From Litorivicinus sp. (GTDB lineage: Bacteria; Pseudomonadota; Gammaproteobacteria; Pseudomonadales; Litorivicinaceae), in contig JAOLBK010000001.1 in NCBI GenBank assembly GCA_028339155.1, positions 124,001 through 188,000 of the forward strand: 64,000 nt of DNA. Reading direction: 5' to 3'. This document shows, in pieces, positions 8,935 to 20,114 of this stretch. Position 1 is the stretch's first letter. Each line of letters starts with the position of its first letter. The translations under genes were made by a program, and so were the position numbers. Under the pieces are notes generated by a model that saw only the letters and a list, made by a program, of their open reading frames with translations, was not told the DNA's origin and made no database searches.

Positions 8935-10356
8935 TAGGATCTGGTTAACCATTTGTGGATTCGCTTTGCCTTGAGAGATCTTCATCACTTGGCCCACAAA
9001 AAAACCTAGCATTTTACCCTGTTTGTCTGGTGCGGCGACCCTGTAGTTTGTAACTTGATGCGGGTTGTTCTCAATAACTGTATCCACAACGGACCTTAGA
9101 GCGCCAGTGTCGGTGACCTGGACCAGACCGCGTTCTTTAATTATCGAATCTACTGATCCTTCTCCGGAAAGAAGCGCTTCAAAAACGGTTTTCGCAGTTT
9201 TTGAGTTCAGGGTCTTGTCTTTGATTCTAATGATTAATGATGCGATATCATTTGCTTCAACTGGAAATTCACTAATACTGCGGCCGGTTTGATTTAAATC
9301 AGCCAAAACGTTACCCATCACCCAATTAGCTGAAAGTTTCCCGTCCCCGGAGGTCTCTGCTATTTCGGCAAAATAATCAGCCACATCGCGGTCGGCGACT
9401 AATACGCCCGCATCGTATTGGCTTATGCCATAAGCTTCCATGTACCGGGCTTTTCTAGATTCTGGCAATTCCGGCAAGGAGTTTCTGCATGATGTTATGA
9501 AAGCGTCGCTTAAGACGACTGGCAGTAAATCTGGATCAGGAAAGTAGCGGTAGTCGTTGGCCTCTTCCTTGGACCGCATGGGGCGCGTCTCATTTTTATC
9601 AGGGTCATACAGCCGCGTTTCTTGAATAATTTGCTGGCCATCTTCAATTGAATCGATCTGGCGGTTAATTTCAGAGTTGATTGCTTTTTCAACAAAGCGG
9701 AACGAGTTAACATTTTTGATCTCTGTCCGCGTGCCGAGGATTTTGCTGCCTTGAGGTCTGATTGAGACATTACAGTCACACCTCATAGAGCCTTCAGCCA
9801 TATTTCCATCTGATATGTCCAGATAGCGGATAATTGAGTGAATAACTCGTAAATAGGCAACGGCCTCTTTGGCTGATCGTAATTCGGGTTCGGAGACTAT
9901 TTCTAGCAGTGGAGTTCCGGCCCGATTTAAATCTATCCCTGTCAGGCGGTCAAATGAATTATGAAGGCTTTTCCCGGCATCTTCCTCGAGATGTGCGCGA
10001 GTGATATTGATTCGCTTGGTCGTCCCGTCTTCAAGAGTAATGTTCACGTGACCTAGGCCCACTATTGGAGCGTCAAGCTGTGTAATCTGATAGCCCTTTG
10101 GAAGATCCGGATAAAAATAATTTTTACGATCAAAAACCGAGGTTTTGCCGATCTTTGCTTCAATGGCAAGTCCGAATTTGACGGCCATCTCGAAAACCTT
10201 GGCATTAGGTGTAGGCAGAACCCCGGGCATTCCGAGATCGATCAGGGACGCCTGGGTATTGGGAGAAGCACCAAAGCTTGTCGAGGACCCTGAGAATATT
10301 TTTGAAAGAGTGGATAGTTGCACGTGGACTTCGAGCCCGATAACGGATTCATACAT
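8914..10356 (-). CDS. gatB: Aspartyl/glutamyl-tRNA(Asn/Gln) amidotransferase subunit B
   Basis: GatB is the tRNA-binding kinase-like subunit of GatCAB, which converts mischarged Asp-tRNA(Asn) or Glu-tRNA(Gln) to the correct aminoacyl-tRNA. The 480-residue protein starts with [13 protein letters not shown] and contains [16 protein letters not shown], the cysteine metal site around [10 protein letters not shown], the [17 protein letters not shown] block and a C-terminal YqeY-like tail. It overlaps gatA by 8 bases. In gammaproteobacteria with GlnRS, the usual substrate is Asp-tRNA(Asn); that cannot be decided from this window. Confidence 0.98.
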   Translation of the reverse strand: MYESVIGLEVHVQLSTLSKIFSGSSTSFGASPNTQASLIDLGMPGVLPTPNAKVFEMAVKFGLAIEAKIGKTSVFDRKNYFYPDLPKGYQITQLDAPIVGLGHVNITLEDGTTKRINITRAHLEEDAGKSLHNSFDRLTGIDLNRAGTPLLEIVSEPELRSAKEAVAYLRVIHSIIRYLDISDGNMAEGSMRCDCNVSIRPQGSKILGTRTEIKNVNSFRFVEKAINSEINRQIDSIEDGQQIIQETRLYDPDKNETRPMRSKEEANDYRYFPDPDLLPVVLSDAFITSCRNSLPELPESRKARYMEAYGISQYDAGVLVADRDVADYFAEIAETSGDGKLSANWVMGNVLADLNQTGRSISEFPVEANDIASLIIRIKDKTLNSKTAKTVFEALLSGEGSVDSIIKERGLVQVTDTGALRSVVDTVIENNPHQVTNYRVAAPDKQGKMLGFFVGQVMKISQGKANPQMVNQILLDKLSG

Positions 10357-11815
10357 TGCGTATTTCCTCAGGATAGTGTGTATGCCAGTCGGTTACTTGC
10401 TGAACTTTGTGGGCAGCGTTTAAGATTTTGGCTTCGCTGAATGCGGGCCCAGTTAACTGATAGCCGGCAGGTAATCCATCGATCAGTCCGGCCTGAAAAG
10501 AGCCACCAGGAAGGCCTGCAAGATTTGTTGCTATGGTGTAGATATCTTCTAGATACATGGCAACAGGGTCGTCAGACTTTTCTCCAAGCGCAAATGCTGT
10601 CGATGGTGTTGTTGGGCTGAGTAATAAGTCGCAAAGGCTAAAAGCTCGATCAAAATCTTGTTTGATGAGCCGCCGAATCTGTTGTGCTTTTTTATAGTAG
10701 GCGTCAAAATAGCCTTCGCTTAATGCGTACGTCCCAATCAAAATGCGGCGTTTTACTTCGCTTCCGAAACCCTCGCCTCTGGAGCATTCGTAAAGATCTG
10801 TAAGATCGATCGGTTTTTCTGCTCGATATCCAAAGCGGACCCCATCAAAACGAGACAAATTGGAGCTTGCTTCTGCAGGAGCAATTACGTAGTACGCTGG
10901 GATGGCTTCTGCTACGTGGGTCAGGGAAACAGATACCGTATTCGCACCCAGCGAAGTGAAGATTCGAATGACTTCCTCGATTTGCGACTGCATTCTTGTG
11001 TCCAAGCGTGAATCAAAAAATTCTTCGGGCAGCCCTATTGTAAGACCTCGTATTGAGTCATTAAGCAGCGATTCATAATTAGGAACTTCAATTAAAGCAG
11101 ATGTGGAATCTTTGTTATCGTGTCCGGAAATGATTTGCATCCCAATAGCTAAATCCTCGGCTGTTTGAGCTATTAGGCCGCCTTGATCAAGGCTTGATGC
11201 GAATGCAATCATGCCGAAACGACTTACTCGGCCATATGTTGGCTTCAAACCGCTGGTTCCGGTGAAGGCGGCTGGTTGTCTAATAGAGCCGCCGGTGTCG
11301 GTCGCCGTGGCCAACGGCGTAAGACGTGCGGCGACCGCGGCGGCTGAACCACCTGAGCTTCCTCCAGGCACATGTGTTGGCGACCATGGATTTTTAACTG
11401 GCCCAAAATATGAGGTTTCATTGGACGAGCCCATGGCAAATTCGTCCATATTAAGCTTTCCAAGCATCACAAAGCCGGCGTTTTTACACTTGCTTACAAC
11501 CTCGGCGTCATAGGGTGAAATAAAGTTGGAGAGCATTTTTGAGCCGCAACTTGTCAGAATGCCTTTGGTGCAAAAAAGGTCTTTGTGGGCGATGGGAAGA
11601 CCGGTTGTTAGGCTTGCTTGTCCGGCTGCGCGGATTTGGTCAGCCACTTTAGCTGAGACAAGTGCGTCATCCTGAGTTACGGTAATAAAAGTATTTAGAT
11701 CCCTTCGTGCGCTGATTTCAGCTAAATAGTCTTGTGTTATCTCAACGCTAGATGCGTCGCCTCGAGTAAGAATTTCTCTTAATCCGGCGAGTGTATTTTT
11801 AGTAAGGCTGCTCAT
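10349..11815 (-). CDS. gatA: Aspartyl/glutamyl-tRNA amidotransferase subunit A
   Basis: GatA is the amidase subunit that releases ammonia from glutamine for the GatB reaction. The 488-residue protein has the amidase-signature Ser-cisSer-Lys triad region: Lys in IAHKDLF (about residue 78), the glycine/serine-rich [11 protein letters not shown] loop and the [12 protein letters not shown] nucleophile motif. It overlaps gatC by 4 bases (ATGA) and gatB by 8. The three subunits therefore form one translationally coupled operon. Confidence 0.98.
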   Translation of the reverse strand: MSSLTKNTLAGLREILTRGDASSVEITQDYLAEISARRDLNTFITVTQDDALVSAKVADQIRAAGQASLTTGLPIAHKDLFCTKGILTSCGSKMLSNFISPYDAEVVSKCKNAGFVMLGKLNMDEFAMGSSNETSYFGPVKNPWSPTHVPGGSSGGSAAAVAARLTPLATATDTGGSIRQPAAFTGTSGLKPTYGRVSRFGMIAFASSLDQGGLIAQTAEDLAIGMQIISGHDNKDSTSALIEVPNYESLLNDSIRGLTIGLPEEFFDSRLDTRMQSQIEEVIRIFTSLGANTVSVSLTHVAEAIPAYYVIAPAEASSNLSRFDGVRFGYRAEKPIDLTDLYECSRGEGFGSEVKRRILIGTYALSEGYFDAYYKKAQQIRRLIKQDFDRAFSLCDLLLSPTTPSTAFALGEKSDDPVAMYLEDIYTIATNLAGLPGGSFQAGLIDGLPAGYQLTGPAFSEAKILNAAHKVQQVTDWHTHYPEEIRNV

Positions 11816-12099
11816 TCTACTACTCTCGGCACCAAGTAAAGCCCGTCCTTTATCGCTGGGGCAGTCATTTGATAAGCCTCCCGAGCATTTTCTTCGGTAA
11901 CCTCGTCGATTCGCAATACTTGAGTTAATTCAAGCGGATGCGCCAATGGCGCGACACCCTCTGTGATAACCGCTTGCATGCTGTCAATCATGGTTAGGAT
12001 AGAATTCAGCTGACTCAATGTGCTTGTTGTTTCCGCCTCTGTCAGTCTAAGGCGAGCTAATTTTGCGACGCATTGAATGTCAGCACCTGATAGCGACAT
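11812..12099 (-). CDS. gatC: Aspartyl/glutamyl-tRNA amidotransferase subunit C
   Basis: GatC is the small subunit that wraps around and stabilises the GatA-GatB interface. The 95-residue protein has the family pattern: an N-terminal [13 protein letters not shown] helix, a [12 protein letters not shown] helix, a PLAHPLE turn and a C-terminal FLVPRVVE-like end (here LYLVPRVVE). A good GGAG site lies six bases before the ATG. It is first in gatCAB and divergent from mreB across 123 bases. Confidence 0.97.
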   Translation of the reverse strand: MSLSGADIQCVAKLARLRLTEAETTSTLSQLNSILTMIDSMQAVITEGVAPLAHPLELTQVLRIDEVTEENAREAYQMTAPAIKDGLYLVPRVVE

Positions 12100-13260
<1,161 letters not shown>

Positions 13261-13272
13261 GCGATCAGCAGC

Positions 13273-14103
13273 ATGCGGCCGCTGTTTTCCAGAACGAGTG
13301 TCGCTATCGTCCGATTTGTTATTGCGGTGACATTTTCAGTGGCCACTATGGTTGTTGATGTGCGGTTTGAGGCGTTGAGTTTTGTACGTCAGGCCTTGAA
13401 AACATCCCTTTGGCCGATTGAAAAGTTAGCCTCTGCACCTCAGGAATTTTCTCGATCTTTTGCTCAATGGCTCAGTTTTCGGGTAAGCCTTGTGGGACGA
13501 TTGGAATCATTATCGCTCGACAACGAACGATTAAAGACAGAGCAACTTAAGTTACAAACTTTGCGAGCTGAAAATGCAGAACTGAGGAGGCTTTTGAGCG
13601 TAAAAGAGCGCTTCAGTGAGCAATTGCTTCAGGCTGAAATCAATCGTTTGTCAAATGACCCTTTTATTCATCGTGCCACTATTAATCGTGGTTTCCTAGC
13701 TAGTGTCAAAAAGGGTCAGCCAGTTCTTTCAGCAGATGGCTTGGTTGGGCAAGTAGTAGCAGTTTATCCTCACGCATCTGAGGTGCTTCTGGTGACCGAT
13801 TCAACGCATCAGTTACCAGTTCAGGTGACCCGAACTCGTGACAGGGCTATAGCGATTGGAGTAGGGCTATTGAACCGACTTGAGCTAAGAAATCTGCCCG
13901 ATACGGTAGATATGGTCTCGGGTGATTTATTGGAAACTTCGGGCCTTGGAGGGCGCTTTCAGTCCGGGATTCCCGTAGCACGCGTGATTGATGTAATTCG
14001 ATCTCCGGGGCAACCATTTGCGCGTGTGATGGCTGTGCCTATTGCACAGCTCTCTCGCCTATCTCTTGTTATGGTTGATGTCTCGACGGAGGGCTCGCGG
14101 TGA
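13273..14103 (+). CDS. mreC: Rod shape-determining protein MreC
   Basis: MreC is a bitopic periplasmic protein that links MreB to the elongation synthases RodA and PBP2. The 276-residue sequence has a membrane segment at about residues 12-30, a coiled coil around 75-110 (NERLKTEQLKLQTLRAENAEL) and a double beta-barrel domain with typical strands such as VSADGLVGQV-like LSADGLVGQVVAV near 155. It lies 12 bases after mreB and overlaps mreD (GTGA). Its length is below that of E. coli MreC, whose C-terminal tail is longer. Confidence 0.95.
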   Translation: MRPLFSRTSVAIVRFVIAVTFSVATMVVDVRFEALSFVRQALKTSLWPIEKLASAPQEFSRSFAQWLSFRVSLVGRLESLSLDNERLKTEQLKLQTLRAENAELRRLLSVKERFSEQLLQAEINRLSNDPFIHRATINRGFLASVKKGQPVLSADGLVGQVVAVYPHASEVLLVTDSTHQLPVQVTRTRDRAIAIGVGLLNRLELRNLPDTVDMVSGDLLETSGLGGRFQSGIPVARVIDVIRSPGQPFARVMAVPIAQLSRLSLVMVDVSTEGSR

Positions 14104-14576
14104 CCTTTCTCGTGACCTGGGTGGCCTCATTGCTACTTATCGCAGCGCCCTTTCCAGCATTTATGGCGATTGCTCTGCCGCAATGGGGTTTACTGTTTGT
14201 GGTGTGGTGGTCTTTGATGCGTAATTACCAGCTATCAATAACTCTTCTTACCTTTTCTTCGCTACCTATAGATGTTCTGTACGGAACGGCTCTTGGTATG
14301 CATGCGTTTATCTTCGCTTTATTGGCCTATGTACTTACTTTGCTTGGGCCCCGAGTGCGGCAAGTAAACTTGGTAATGCAGTCAGTGGTTGTCTTTTTCG
14401 TTTTGCTTGTGGCCTCGGCTGTGTCTTATTGGGCTAGAACGTTGACCGGTTTAGATCCGGAGTTTTATATTTTGTTTACTCAAACTCTGGCTAGTGCGAT
14501 TTTCTGGGCTCCCATGCGCTATCTTTTCGAGAGGATCGCAAATTTTACGGGAGAGGCTGGGGCGGATAGCTCTTGA
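14100..14576 (+). CDS. mreD: Rod shape-determining protein MreD
   Basis: MreD is the integral membrane partner of MreC in the elongasome. The 158-residue product is almost entirely hydrophobic, with about five membrane segments, and has the conserved PLIDVLYG-like segment as PIDVLYGTALGMHAF near residue 58. It starts with GTG overlapping the mreC stop (GTGA), so synthesis is probably coupled to mreC. Confidence 0.93.
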   Translation: MTFLVTWVASLLLIAAPFPAFMAIALPQWGLLFVVWWSLMRNYQLSITLLTFSSLPIDVLYGTALGMHAFIFALLAYVLTLLGPRVRQVNLVMQSVVVFFVLLVASAVSYWARTLTGLDPEFYILFTQTLASAIFWAPMRYLFERIANFTGEAGADSS

Positions 14577-15124
14577 TTCTTGCTAGCCAGAGCCCTCGGC
14601 GTCGAGAACTCCTGTCTATTATTGTTCTTGATTTCCGGGTTATTCCGCCGCACGTAGATGAGCGTCCCTTGGGGGGTGAAACGCCATCCTGTTATGTTGA
14701 ACGCTTGGCAAAGGCGAAAGCAATGGCTGTTTGCGCGGAGGCTGGAAAAGGTGAAAACGTGATTGGTTCGGATACCACGGTATCGGTTGATGGCAAGATT
14801 TTAAATAAGCCGGTTGATCAGTCCGACTTTCTTCGCATGATGCGACTTTTATCGGGGCGAAAACATCAAGTATACTCTGGGGTCTGCGTTTTCCGAGATT
14901 TTGTAACTTACAGTTGCGTAGTCAGAACCGACGTTCAAGTACGTATGATTTCAGACAGAGAAGCTCTTGATTATTGGGCATCCGGGGAGCCGAAGGACAA
15001 GGCAGGAGGCTATGGGATACAAGGTTCGGCAGCTCGTTTTATTGAGCGAATTGATGGTTCTTACACTAATGTAGTGGGATTGCCCTTGGTTGAGCTTGAG
15101 GTCTTGCTGAACGATGCGTCATGA
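14573..15124 (+). CDS. maf: Maf-family nucleoside triphosphate pyrophosphatase (dTTP/UTP type)
   Basis: Maf proteins hydrolyse non-canonical or excess nucleoside triphosphates to monophosphates. The 183-residue protein begins ILASQSPRRRELL, the phosphate-binding motif of the family, and has GSDTTVSVDGKILNKP (about 63-78), the SGRKHQVYSGV segment and the KDKAGGYGIQG substrate loop. The YhdE-like neighbourhood (mreD-maf-rng) supports the dTTP/UTP subtype. The TTG start overlaps the mreD stop (TTGA), and the end overlaps rng by 11 bases. Confidence 0.95.
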   Translation: MILASQSPRRRELLSIIVLDFRVIPPHVDERPLGGETPSCYVERLAKAKAMAVCAEAGKGENVIGSDTTVSVDGKILNKPVDQSDFLRMMRLLSGRKHQVYSGVCVFRDFVTYSCVVRTDVQVRMISDREALDYWASGEPKDKAGGYGIQGSAARFIERIDGSYTNVVGLPLVELEVLLNDAS

Positions 15125-16565
15125 AATCTTATTGAGTTCCACTCCACAGGAGACTCGGGCTGCAGTAGTCGAACAGGGGCTCATTCAAGAAATTTTTATT
15201 GAACGTGCTACTCATCGTAGCGTAGTTGGCAACGTGTATTTAGGAAAGGTTGTACGCGTACTGCCTGGTCTGCAAGCATGTTTTGTTGATATTGGTATGG
15301 ACCTGAGCGGCTTTCTCCATGCCAAAAACTTGCCTTCTTGCAGAAGTTCTCGTGATAGACCGATCAATCGACTGATAACCGAAGGGCAGCAGATTTTGGT
15401 TCAAGTGATCAAAGGCCAAATTGGTGCAAAGGGTGTCCGACTTACTGCCGAAATATCATTACCTGCGCGCCATTTAGTTCTGATGCCTTTTTCACGACAC
15501 GTAGGAGTTAGCAAGCAGATCGACGATCCCGAAGTTCGTGAGTGTCTGAAAGTTATGGTGCAAGATGCGTTAAGCCGATTGAAGATGGATTTGGGTGTTA
15601 TCGTGAGGGCTGCCGGTCAAGAACACTCCCAAGTCGATTTTGAAGAGGATCTAGCTTATTTAAAGTGTGTTTGGGAGACTATTTTAGCTGCGCAAAATAT
15701 GACTCGCGCACCATCGCTGTTATTTGAGGATTTGTCGCTAATACAACGAATGGTGCGTGATCAAGTTAATCAAGATACCGAGCGTGTCCTCGTTGACACA
15801 AAGGAGGCATTTGCGCTCCTCTCTGAATTTGCAGAAAAGTACATGCCTGATGTGGCGCAAGTTATTACTTATTACACTGGAGCGGAGCCATTATTTGACT
15901 TTTACGGAGTCAATGAGGAGCTTGATAAGGCGCTGGACCGCACCGTGGAACTCAATTCAGGCGCTTATTTAGTCATTGAACAAACCGAGGCCATGGTAAC
16001 GATCGATGTAAATACTGGACGATTTGTTGGCACAGATATGCGAGAGAAAACGGTTTTCAAGACTAATCTTGAAGCTGCCGTCGCTATAGGACGGCAGTTG
16101 AGAGTGCGCAATTTAACTGGGGTCGTCGTCATCGATTTTATCGATATGGATGATCCTGAGCACCGGCGCCAGATTTTTCGAACGATTGAGCAAATTCTTA
16201 AAAATGATCCTGTGAAGACACGTTTAATGGAATTTAATGAGGCTGGGCTCTTGGTGTTGACGCGTAAGCGAGCACGTGATCGATTATCCGATCTGCTGCA
16301 GGAATCCTGCTCAAGCTGTGGGGGTATCGGCAAGGTAAAGACCACAGAAACTATCTGTTATGAGATTTTTAGAGCGATTTTGCGTGAAGCACGAGGGTAT
16401 TCGGCCGAAACAACTACGGTTATCGCTTCACCATCGGTGTTCGAGCGTTTGGTTAATAAAGAGTCCAAAGCTTTGATCGATCTCGAGCATTCTATTCATC
16501 GCACTATCCGCTTGCAGGTGGATCAGTCTTTTCCGCAAGATCGGTTTGAGGTAATTCTGTCATGA
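15114..16565 (+). CDS. rng: Ribonuclease G
   Basis: RNase G is the RNase E paralogue that matures the 16S rRNA 5' end and cuts some mRNAs. The 483-residue protein has an N-terminal S1 RNA-binding domain (GNVYLGKVVRVLPGLQACFVDIG split across 38-60) and the 5'-sensor region. The DNase I-like catalytic core has the metal ligands in TIDVNTG and VIDFIDMDD, and the zinc-link CSSCGG motif is near residue 402. It lacks an RNase E-type C-terminal scaffold. It overlaps maf by 11 bases and yhdP by 4 (ATGA). Confidence 0.97.
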   Translation: MRHEILLSSTPQETRAAVVEQGLIQEIFIERATHRSVVGNVYLGKVVRVLPGLQACFVDIGMDLSGFLHAKNLPSCRSSRDRPINRLITEGQQILVQVIKGQIGAKGVRLTAEISLPARHLVLMPFSRHVGVSKQIDDPEVRECLKVMVQDALSRLKMDLGVIVRAAGQEHSQVDFEEDLAYLKCVWETILAAQNMTRAPSLLFEDLSLIQRMVRDQVNQDTERVLVDTKEAFALLSEFAEKYMPDVAQVITYYTGAEPLFDFYGVNEELDKALDRTVELNSGAYLVIEQTEAMVTIDVNTGRFVGTDMREKTVFKTNLEAAVAIGRQLRVRNLTGVVVIDFIDMDDPEHRRQIFRTIEQILKNDPVKTRLMEFNEAGLLVLTRKRARDRLSDLLQESCSSCGGIGKVKTTETICYEIFRAILREARGYSAETTTVIASPSVFERLVNKESKALIDLEHSIHRTIRLQVDQSFPQDRFEVILS

Positions 16566-19500
16566 CGCGGGTGACATTGATCACAATAGCGTTTATGGCA
16601 ATTACATTGGCAGCGATTCAGGCTATCTTTTTGTTATTTTTGCCGATGGTTGATTACTGGCGTGAAGATATTGAGGGGCTGTTATCGGATCGGTTTCAGG
16701 CTGAGATTTCCATTTCTGAGATCGGTATCCGACCCTCACTTTCGGGCGCCTACATTGAGGCGTTGGATTTAATTGTTGATCATCCGGAAGCGCGAATTGA
16801 GGTTCGCAGAGTTCAAATGCTTCTTAATGTGCTCGAGACGATTGAGTCAGGCAAGCTCGTGATTCAGGAGCTTATCTTAGATGGGGGTGAGGTGATTGCC
16901 CGTTCCGCTGATGATGGCCTGCCAGATCCGCAAATTTGGGCTAGTTTGTTGGGGCAGCTTCAAGCGAGTTTGTCGAATGTCGGTATCTTGCGGGCACATC
17001 AATTTGATGTTCTTGGTAATTCGGCGTCCCTGAGGGGTTTGTCAATTGAGGTCACTCCGGATCTCGGTATGCTGGTTCGAGGGCTCGCTTTTGCTGAAAA
17101 CGGTTCGGTGCCTTTTGAGATGGATTGGCGTTTTCCGACGCTGGGGAAACCATTTCAGAATGTGCGACTTCGCTCAAGTGTGTCTTATGAAAACATTCCA
17201 ATCCCTGAAATCGCTCATTTGGGGCTGGCACTGGAAACTATGGCATGGTTTGAGCTCCAAGAGGGCGAGCCTGTTATTGGGAAAGTCAAGGTATCAGCTT
17301 CGTCGGAGTCCGCAAGTGCTGTGAATCTTGAAATTGAGGGGCATATAGCTCTTCTGGGGGGGTTGGATTTCGATTTGCGTATGGATTCTGGCCAGGTCAA
17401 TTTTCCAGGATTGCGTCTAAAAGGTGGCGGCGGGGCAATAATGTGGCAGAACCGGAAAATTAATGCGCAGTTGCCAAATATTGCCTTTGACGGGCTTGAA
17501 TTAGCGGACTTTTTGCGATTATCTGAGTCAAGTACAAAAATTGATCAGTTGCTGCGATCAAACCGGCCACGAATGACTTTGTCGGATGTCCTGTACCTTG
17601 GGGAAGAAGGTCATTCCTATCAATTGTCTGCAAAGGTCTCGGGATTTTCTGCTGAGGCGGCTCGAGGGATTCCCGCATTTGGTCCTGTCAATGGAGCTCT
17701 CTATCTTAGGGGTGAACAAGGATCTTTTCACTTTTCTGGAGTTAACGCGCGGTTGAGTCTACCTGATGTCTTTCCAAGGCATTGGGACCATCAGAAGGTG
17801 GCAGGAGTAATGGCCTTCGATCACAGTGAGCGAGGTTTAATAGTGCGTGGAAGCAAGCTCCAGGTAGGTGATTCATCTCAACAGATATTTGGTGATTTAA
17901 TGCTGGATTTACCGCGTGATTCTGAGAGGTTATTACACATTGAATTGCTGGCAAATGCGGATCATGCGGCGCTTCCCGGTCTTATGCCTTCCAATCTAGA
18001 CTCAGAGTTGAGTGAATTTTTGATTCGTACCATTTCTCAGGCCGATATTAGTGGGGGTCGCTTATCATATTCTGGGCCTTTGGGAGGGAATGTAGATCGA
18101 ACTCGACGAGACTTGAGTTTCACATTTCCCCTTGTAAATTATCAATTTCGTCCTCTGCTGAATTGGCCCGCCATTAAGGGAAAGGAGGGCGTCGTTTGGT
18201 TTCACAATAAGCGGATTGGGGCCGCATTACAGTCGGCGAGACTCGGTCCACTTAAGGTTGGGATAGTTCATGCTAGTCAAGCTGTTGCTGACGCTCGTAC
18301 CATTTTTATTGATGGGAACCTGACGGGCTCAGTGTCGGATGCATTGGAGGTGGTTAAAGAGGCAGGTATCGATCTTGACGCGTTTGAGGAGAACGTTTTT
18401 ATTGATGGTTTGTTGCTGGGTAAGGTGCACCTGGATATACCCATTCGTGGTCGTCCTGAGGGATACATCGACCTGACTGCGGAGAATCTTGATGTTCTCG
18501 TAGCTGGGTTGAAATCCCCTTTGAGCAACGTTAGTGGGATGGCTCGCTATACCCTGAATCAGGGATTTCGTGCAGAAAATCTTCAGGGAATGTTAGGAGA
18601 GAATACGGTAATTGCCGATGTGGTTGTGAATGACCAGCAGTCTTCAATAAACGCGCAGAGCCTTTTGCGAACGGCTACTCTGAGTCAATTAGCAGGAATT
18701 GGTTTTTCTGAGGACCTCTTGAGTGGTCGAGCGCTCTGGTCACTAAATGCTTCAAAGATGGGTGATAGTTTGTATCTTAGTATGGAGACAGACGGGGTAG
18801 GCTTAATCAGCCAATTACCGATTCCCTTAACTAAAGCAGAAGAGGTCGCTGGAAATATTAAAGTGAACTTTACTCAAGATCAGTCAGGTCAGACTGTTGA
18901 GGCTAATGTTTTTGAGAATACGACGATTTTGGGGCAGTTAGATCGAGATTTAATCACTTTAGAAGTATTGACCCCAATGATCGACCTTTTGGGTTGGGGG
19001 AGCCTTTCAGGCCCCGCTGGAGAAAGGCCTCGTTTAGCGATGCTATTGCGTATCGATCAAGTTTTACTTGGTGAGGATTCGCTATCTGTTGATGAAATCG
19101 CCTTAAATTTACGACGAGATTACTTTGATGCGTCATTTGACGGCTCGGATCTATCCGGTCGCGTCGAGCGAACCGGGTCAGGCCCTATTCTTATCGATCT
19201 GGAGCGGTTAGCCTTGCATGGTGACCGTAATTTCCTGGATCCACCGAGTGAAGATTCGCTCAGCGCTTTTAATCCAGGACAAATCCCATCCCTTCGTTTG
19301 ACTATTGGAGCACTGATTCGTGGTGAAACTGTTTATGAAGATGTTGAAGTGACCGCTATTTCTGGCGAGTCTCGATTGGATGTCACGGAGTTTTTGTTTG
19401 TTCGTAAAGGTCAGCCTTTTCAAGGTGAATTGTCTTGGGTTTACCAAAATGGACAGCCTAAGAGCGCACTTGTTTTGCGTGCAGATGGTGCGGAACTTGG

Positions 19501-20110
19501 CCGGTTTCTTCGGGTTAACCAGGATGCAGCGCTGCTTGACGCGAAAGAGGGCGTACTTTCAGTTGATCTAACATGGAACGCTTCACCTCTTGGATTTTCG
19601 ATGCTGACTAGTGAGGGGGTTGTAAAATTAGCCTTGGGAGATGGACGATTCTTAGATCTAGGTAATTCTGCGGAGGCTTTGCGATTGTTTGGGATTTTAA
19701 ATATCGAAACATTGACACGGAGGCTCCGGTTGGATTTTCTTGACTTAATCAACCCTGGCCTGGCCTTCGATCGAGTGTTCGCCAAGGCAAGAATTAAAGA
19801 AGGGATGCTGATCATGGACCCGGCGATGACTATGACGGGACCGTCGTCTAATTTCCGTTTGACTGGAGAGTCTGATTTGGGGTTAGAGACTTTGAACTAT
19901 CGCTTGGAAGTTGATGTCCCGCTAACTAATAATTTGCCCATTGCTTCTATTATCCTAGGCGCTCCCCAAGTTGGTGGTGCGATTTATTTGGCCGAAAGAG
20001 TGCTTGGCAAAAAAATCATTAAAGTCGGTAAGACGGCTTACAAGATTGAAGGGACCTTTGGCGAACCCCAAATAAAATTTATTCCGCCTTTTTCAAAGTT
20101 AAAGGATTGA
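16562..20110 (+). CDS. yhdP: YhdP-type AsmA-like intermembrane phospholipid transport protein
   Basis: The 1182-residue protein has one N-terminal membrane helix (about residues 5-27) and then a very long periplasmic beta-rich region typical of the AsmA/TamB-like superfamily, with an AsmA-like C-terminal part (FRLTGESDLGLETLNYRLEVDVPL, near residue 1100). In E. coli, YhdP, TamB and YdbH bridge the periplasm and move phospholipids to the outer membrane; that role is carried over by homology. The start overlaps the rng stop (ATGA). Position between rng and tldD is the classical place for this gene. Confidence 0.92.
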   Translation: MTRVTLITIAFMAITLAAIQAIFLLFLPMVDYWREDIEGLLSDRFQAEISISEIGIRPSLSGAYIEALDLIVDHPEARIEVRRVQMLLNVLETIESGKLVIQELILDGGEVIARSADDGLPDPQIWASLLGQLQASLSNVGILRAHQFDVLGNSASLRGLSIEVTPDLGMLVRGLAFAENGSVPFEMDWRFPTLGKPFQNVRLRSSVSYENIPIPEIAHLGLALETMAWFELQEGEPVIGKVKVSASSESASAVNLEIEGHIALLGGLDFDLRMDSGQVNFPGLRLKGGGGAIMWQNRKINAQLPNIAFDGLELADFLRLSESSTKIDQLLRSNRPRMTLSDVLYLGEEGHSYQLSAKVSGFSAEAARGIPAFGPVNGALYLRGEQGSFHFSGVNARLSLPDVFPRHWDHQKVAGVMAFDHSERGLIVRGSKLQVGDSSQQIFGDLMLDLPRDSERLLHIELLANADHAALPGLMPSNLDSELSEFLIRTISQADISGGRLSYSGPLGGNVDRTRRDLSFTFPLVNYQFRPLLNWPAIKGKEGVVWFHNKRIGAALQSARLGPLKVGIVHASQAVADARTIFIDGNLTGSVSDALEVVKEAGIDLDAFEENVFIDGLLLGKVHLDIPIRGRPEGYIDLTAENLDVLVAGLKSPLSNVSGMARYTLNQGFRAENLQGMLGENTVIADVVVNDQQSSINAQSLLRTATLSQLAGIGFSEDLLSGRALWSLNASKMGDSLYLSMETDGVGLISQLPIPLTKAEEVAGNIKVNFTQDQSGQTVEANVFENTTILGQLDRDLITLEVLTPMIDLLGWGSLSGPAGERPRLAMLLRIDQVLLGEDSLSVDEIALNLRRDYFDASFDGSDLSGRVERTGSGPILIDLERLALHGDRNFLDPPSEDSLSAFNPGQIPSLRLTIGALIRGETVYEDVEVTAISGESRLDVTEFLFVRKGQPFQGELSWVYQNGQPKSALVLRADGAELGRFLRVNQDAALLDAKEGVLSVDLTWNASPLGFSMLTSEGVVKLALGDGRFLDLGNSAEALRLFGILNIETLTRRLRLDFLDLINPGLAFDRVFAKARIKEGMLIMDPAMTMTGPSSNFRLTGESDLGLETLNYRLEVDVPLTNNLPIASIILGAPQVGGAIYLAERVLGKKIIKVGKTAYKIEGTFGEPQIKFIPPFSKLKD

Positions 20111-20114
20111 TCTA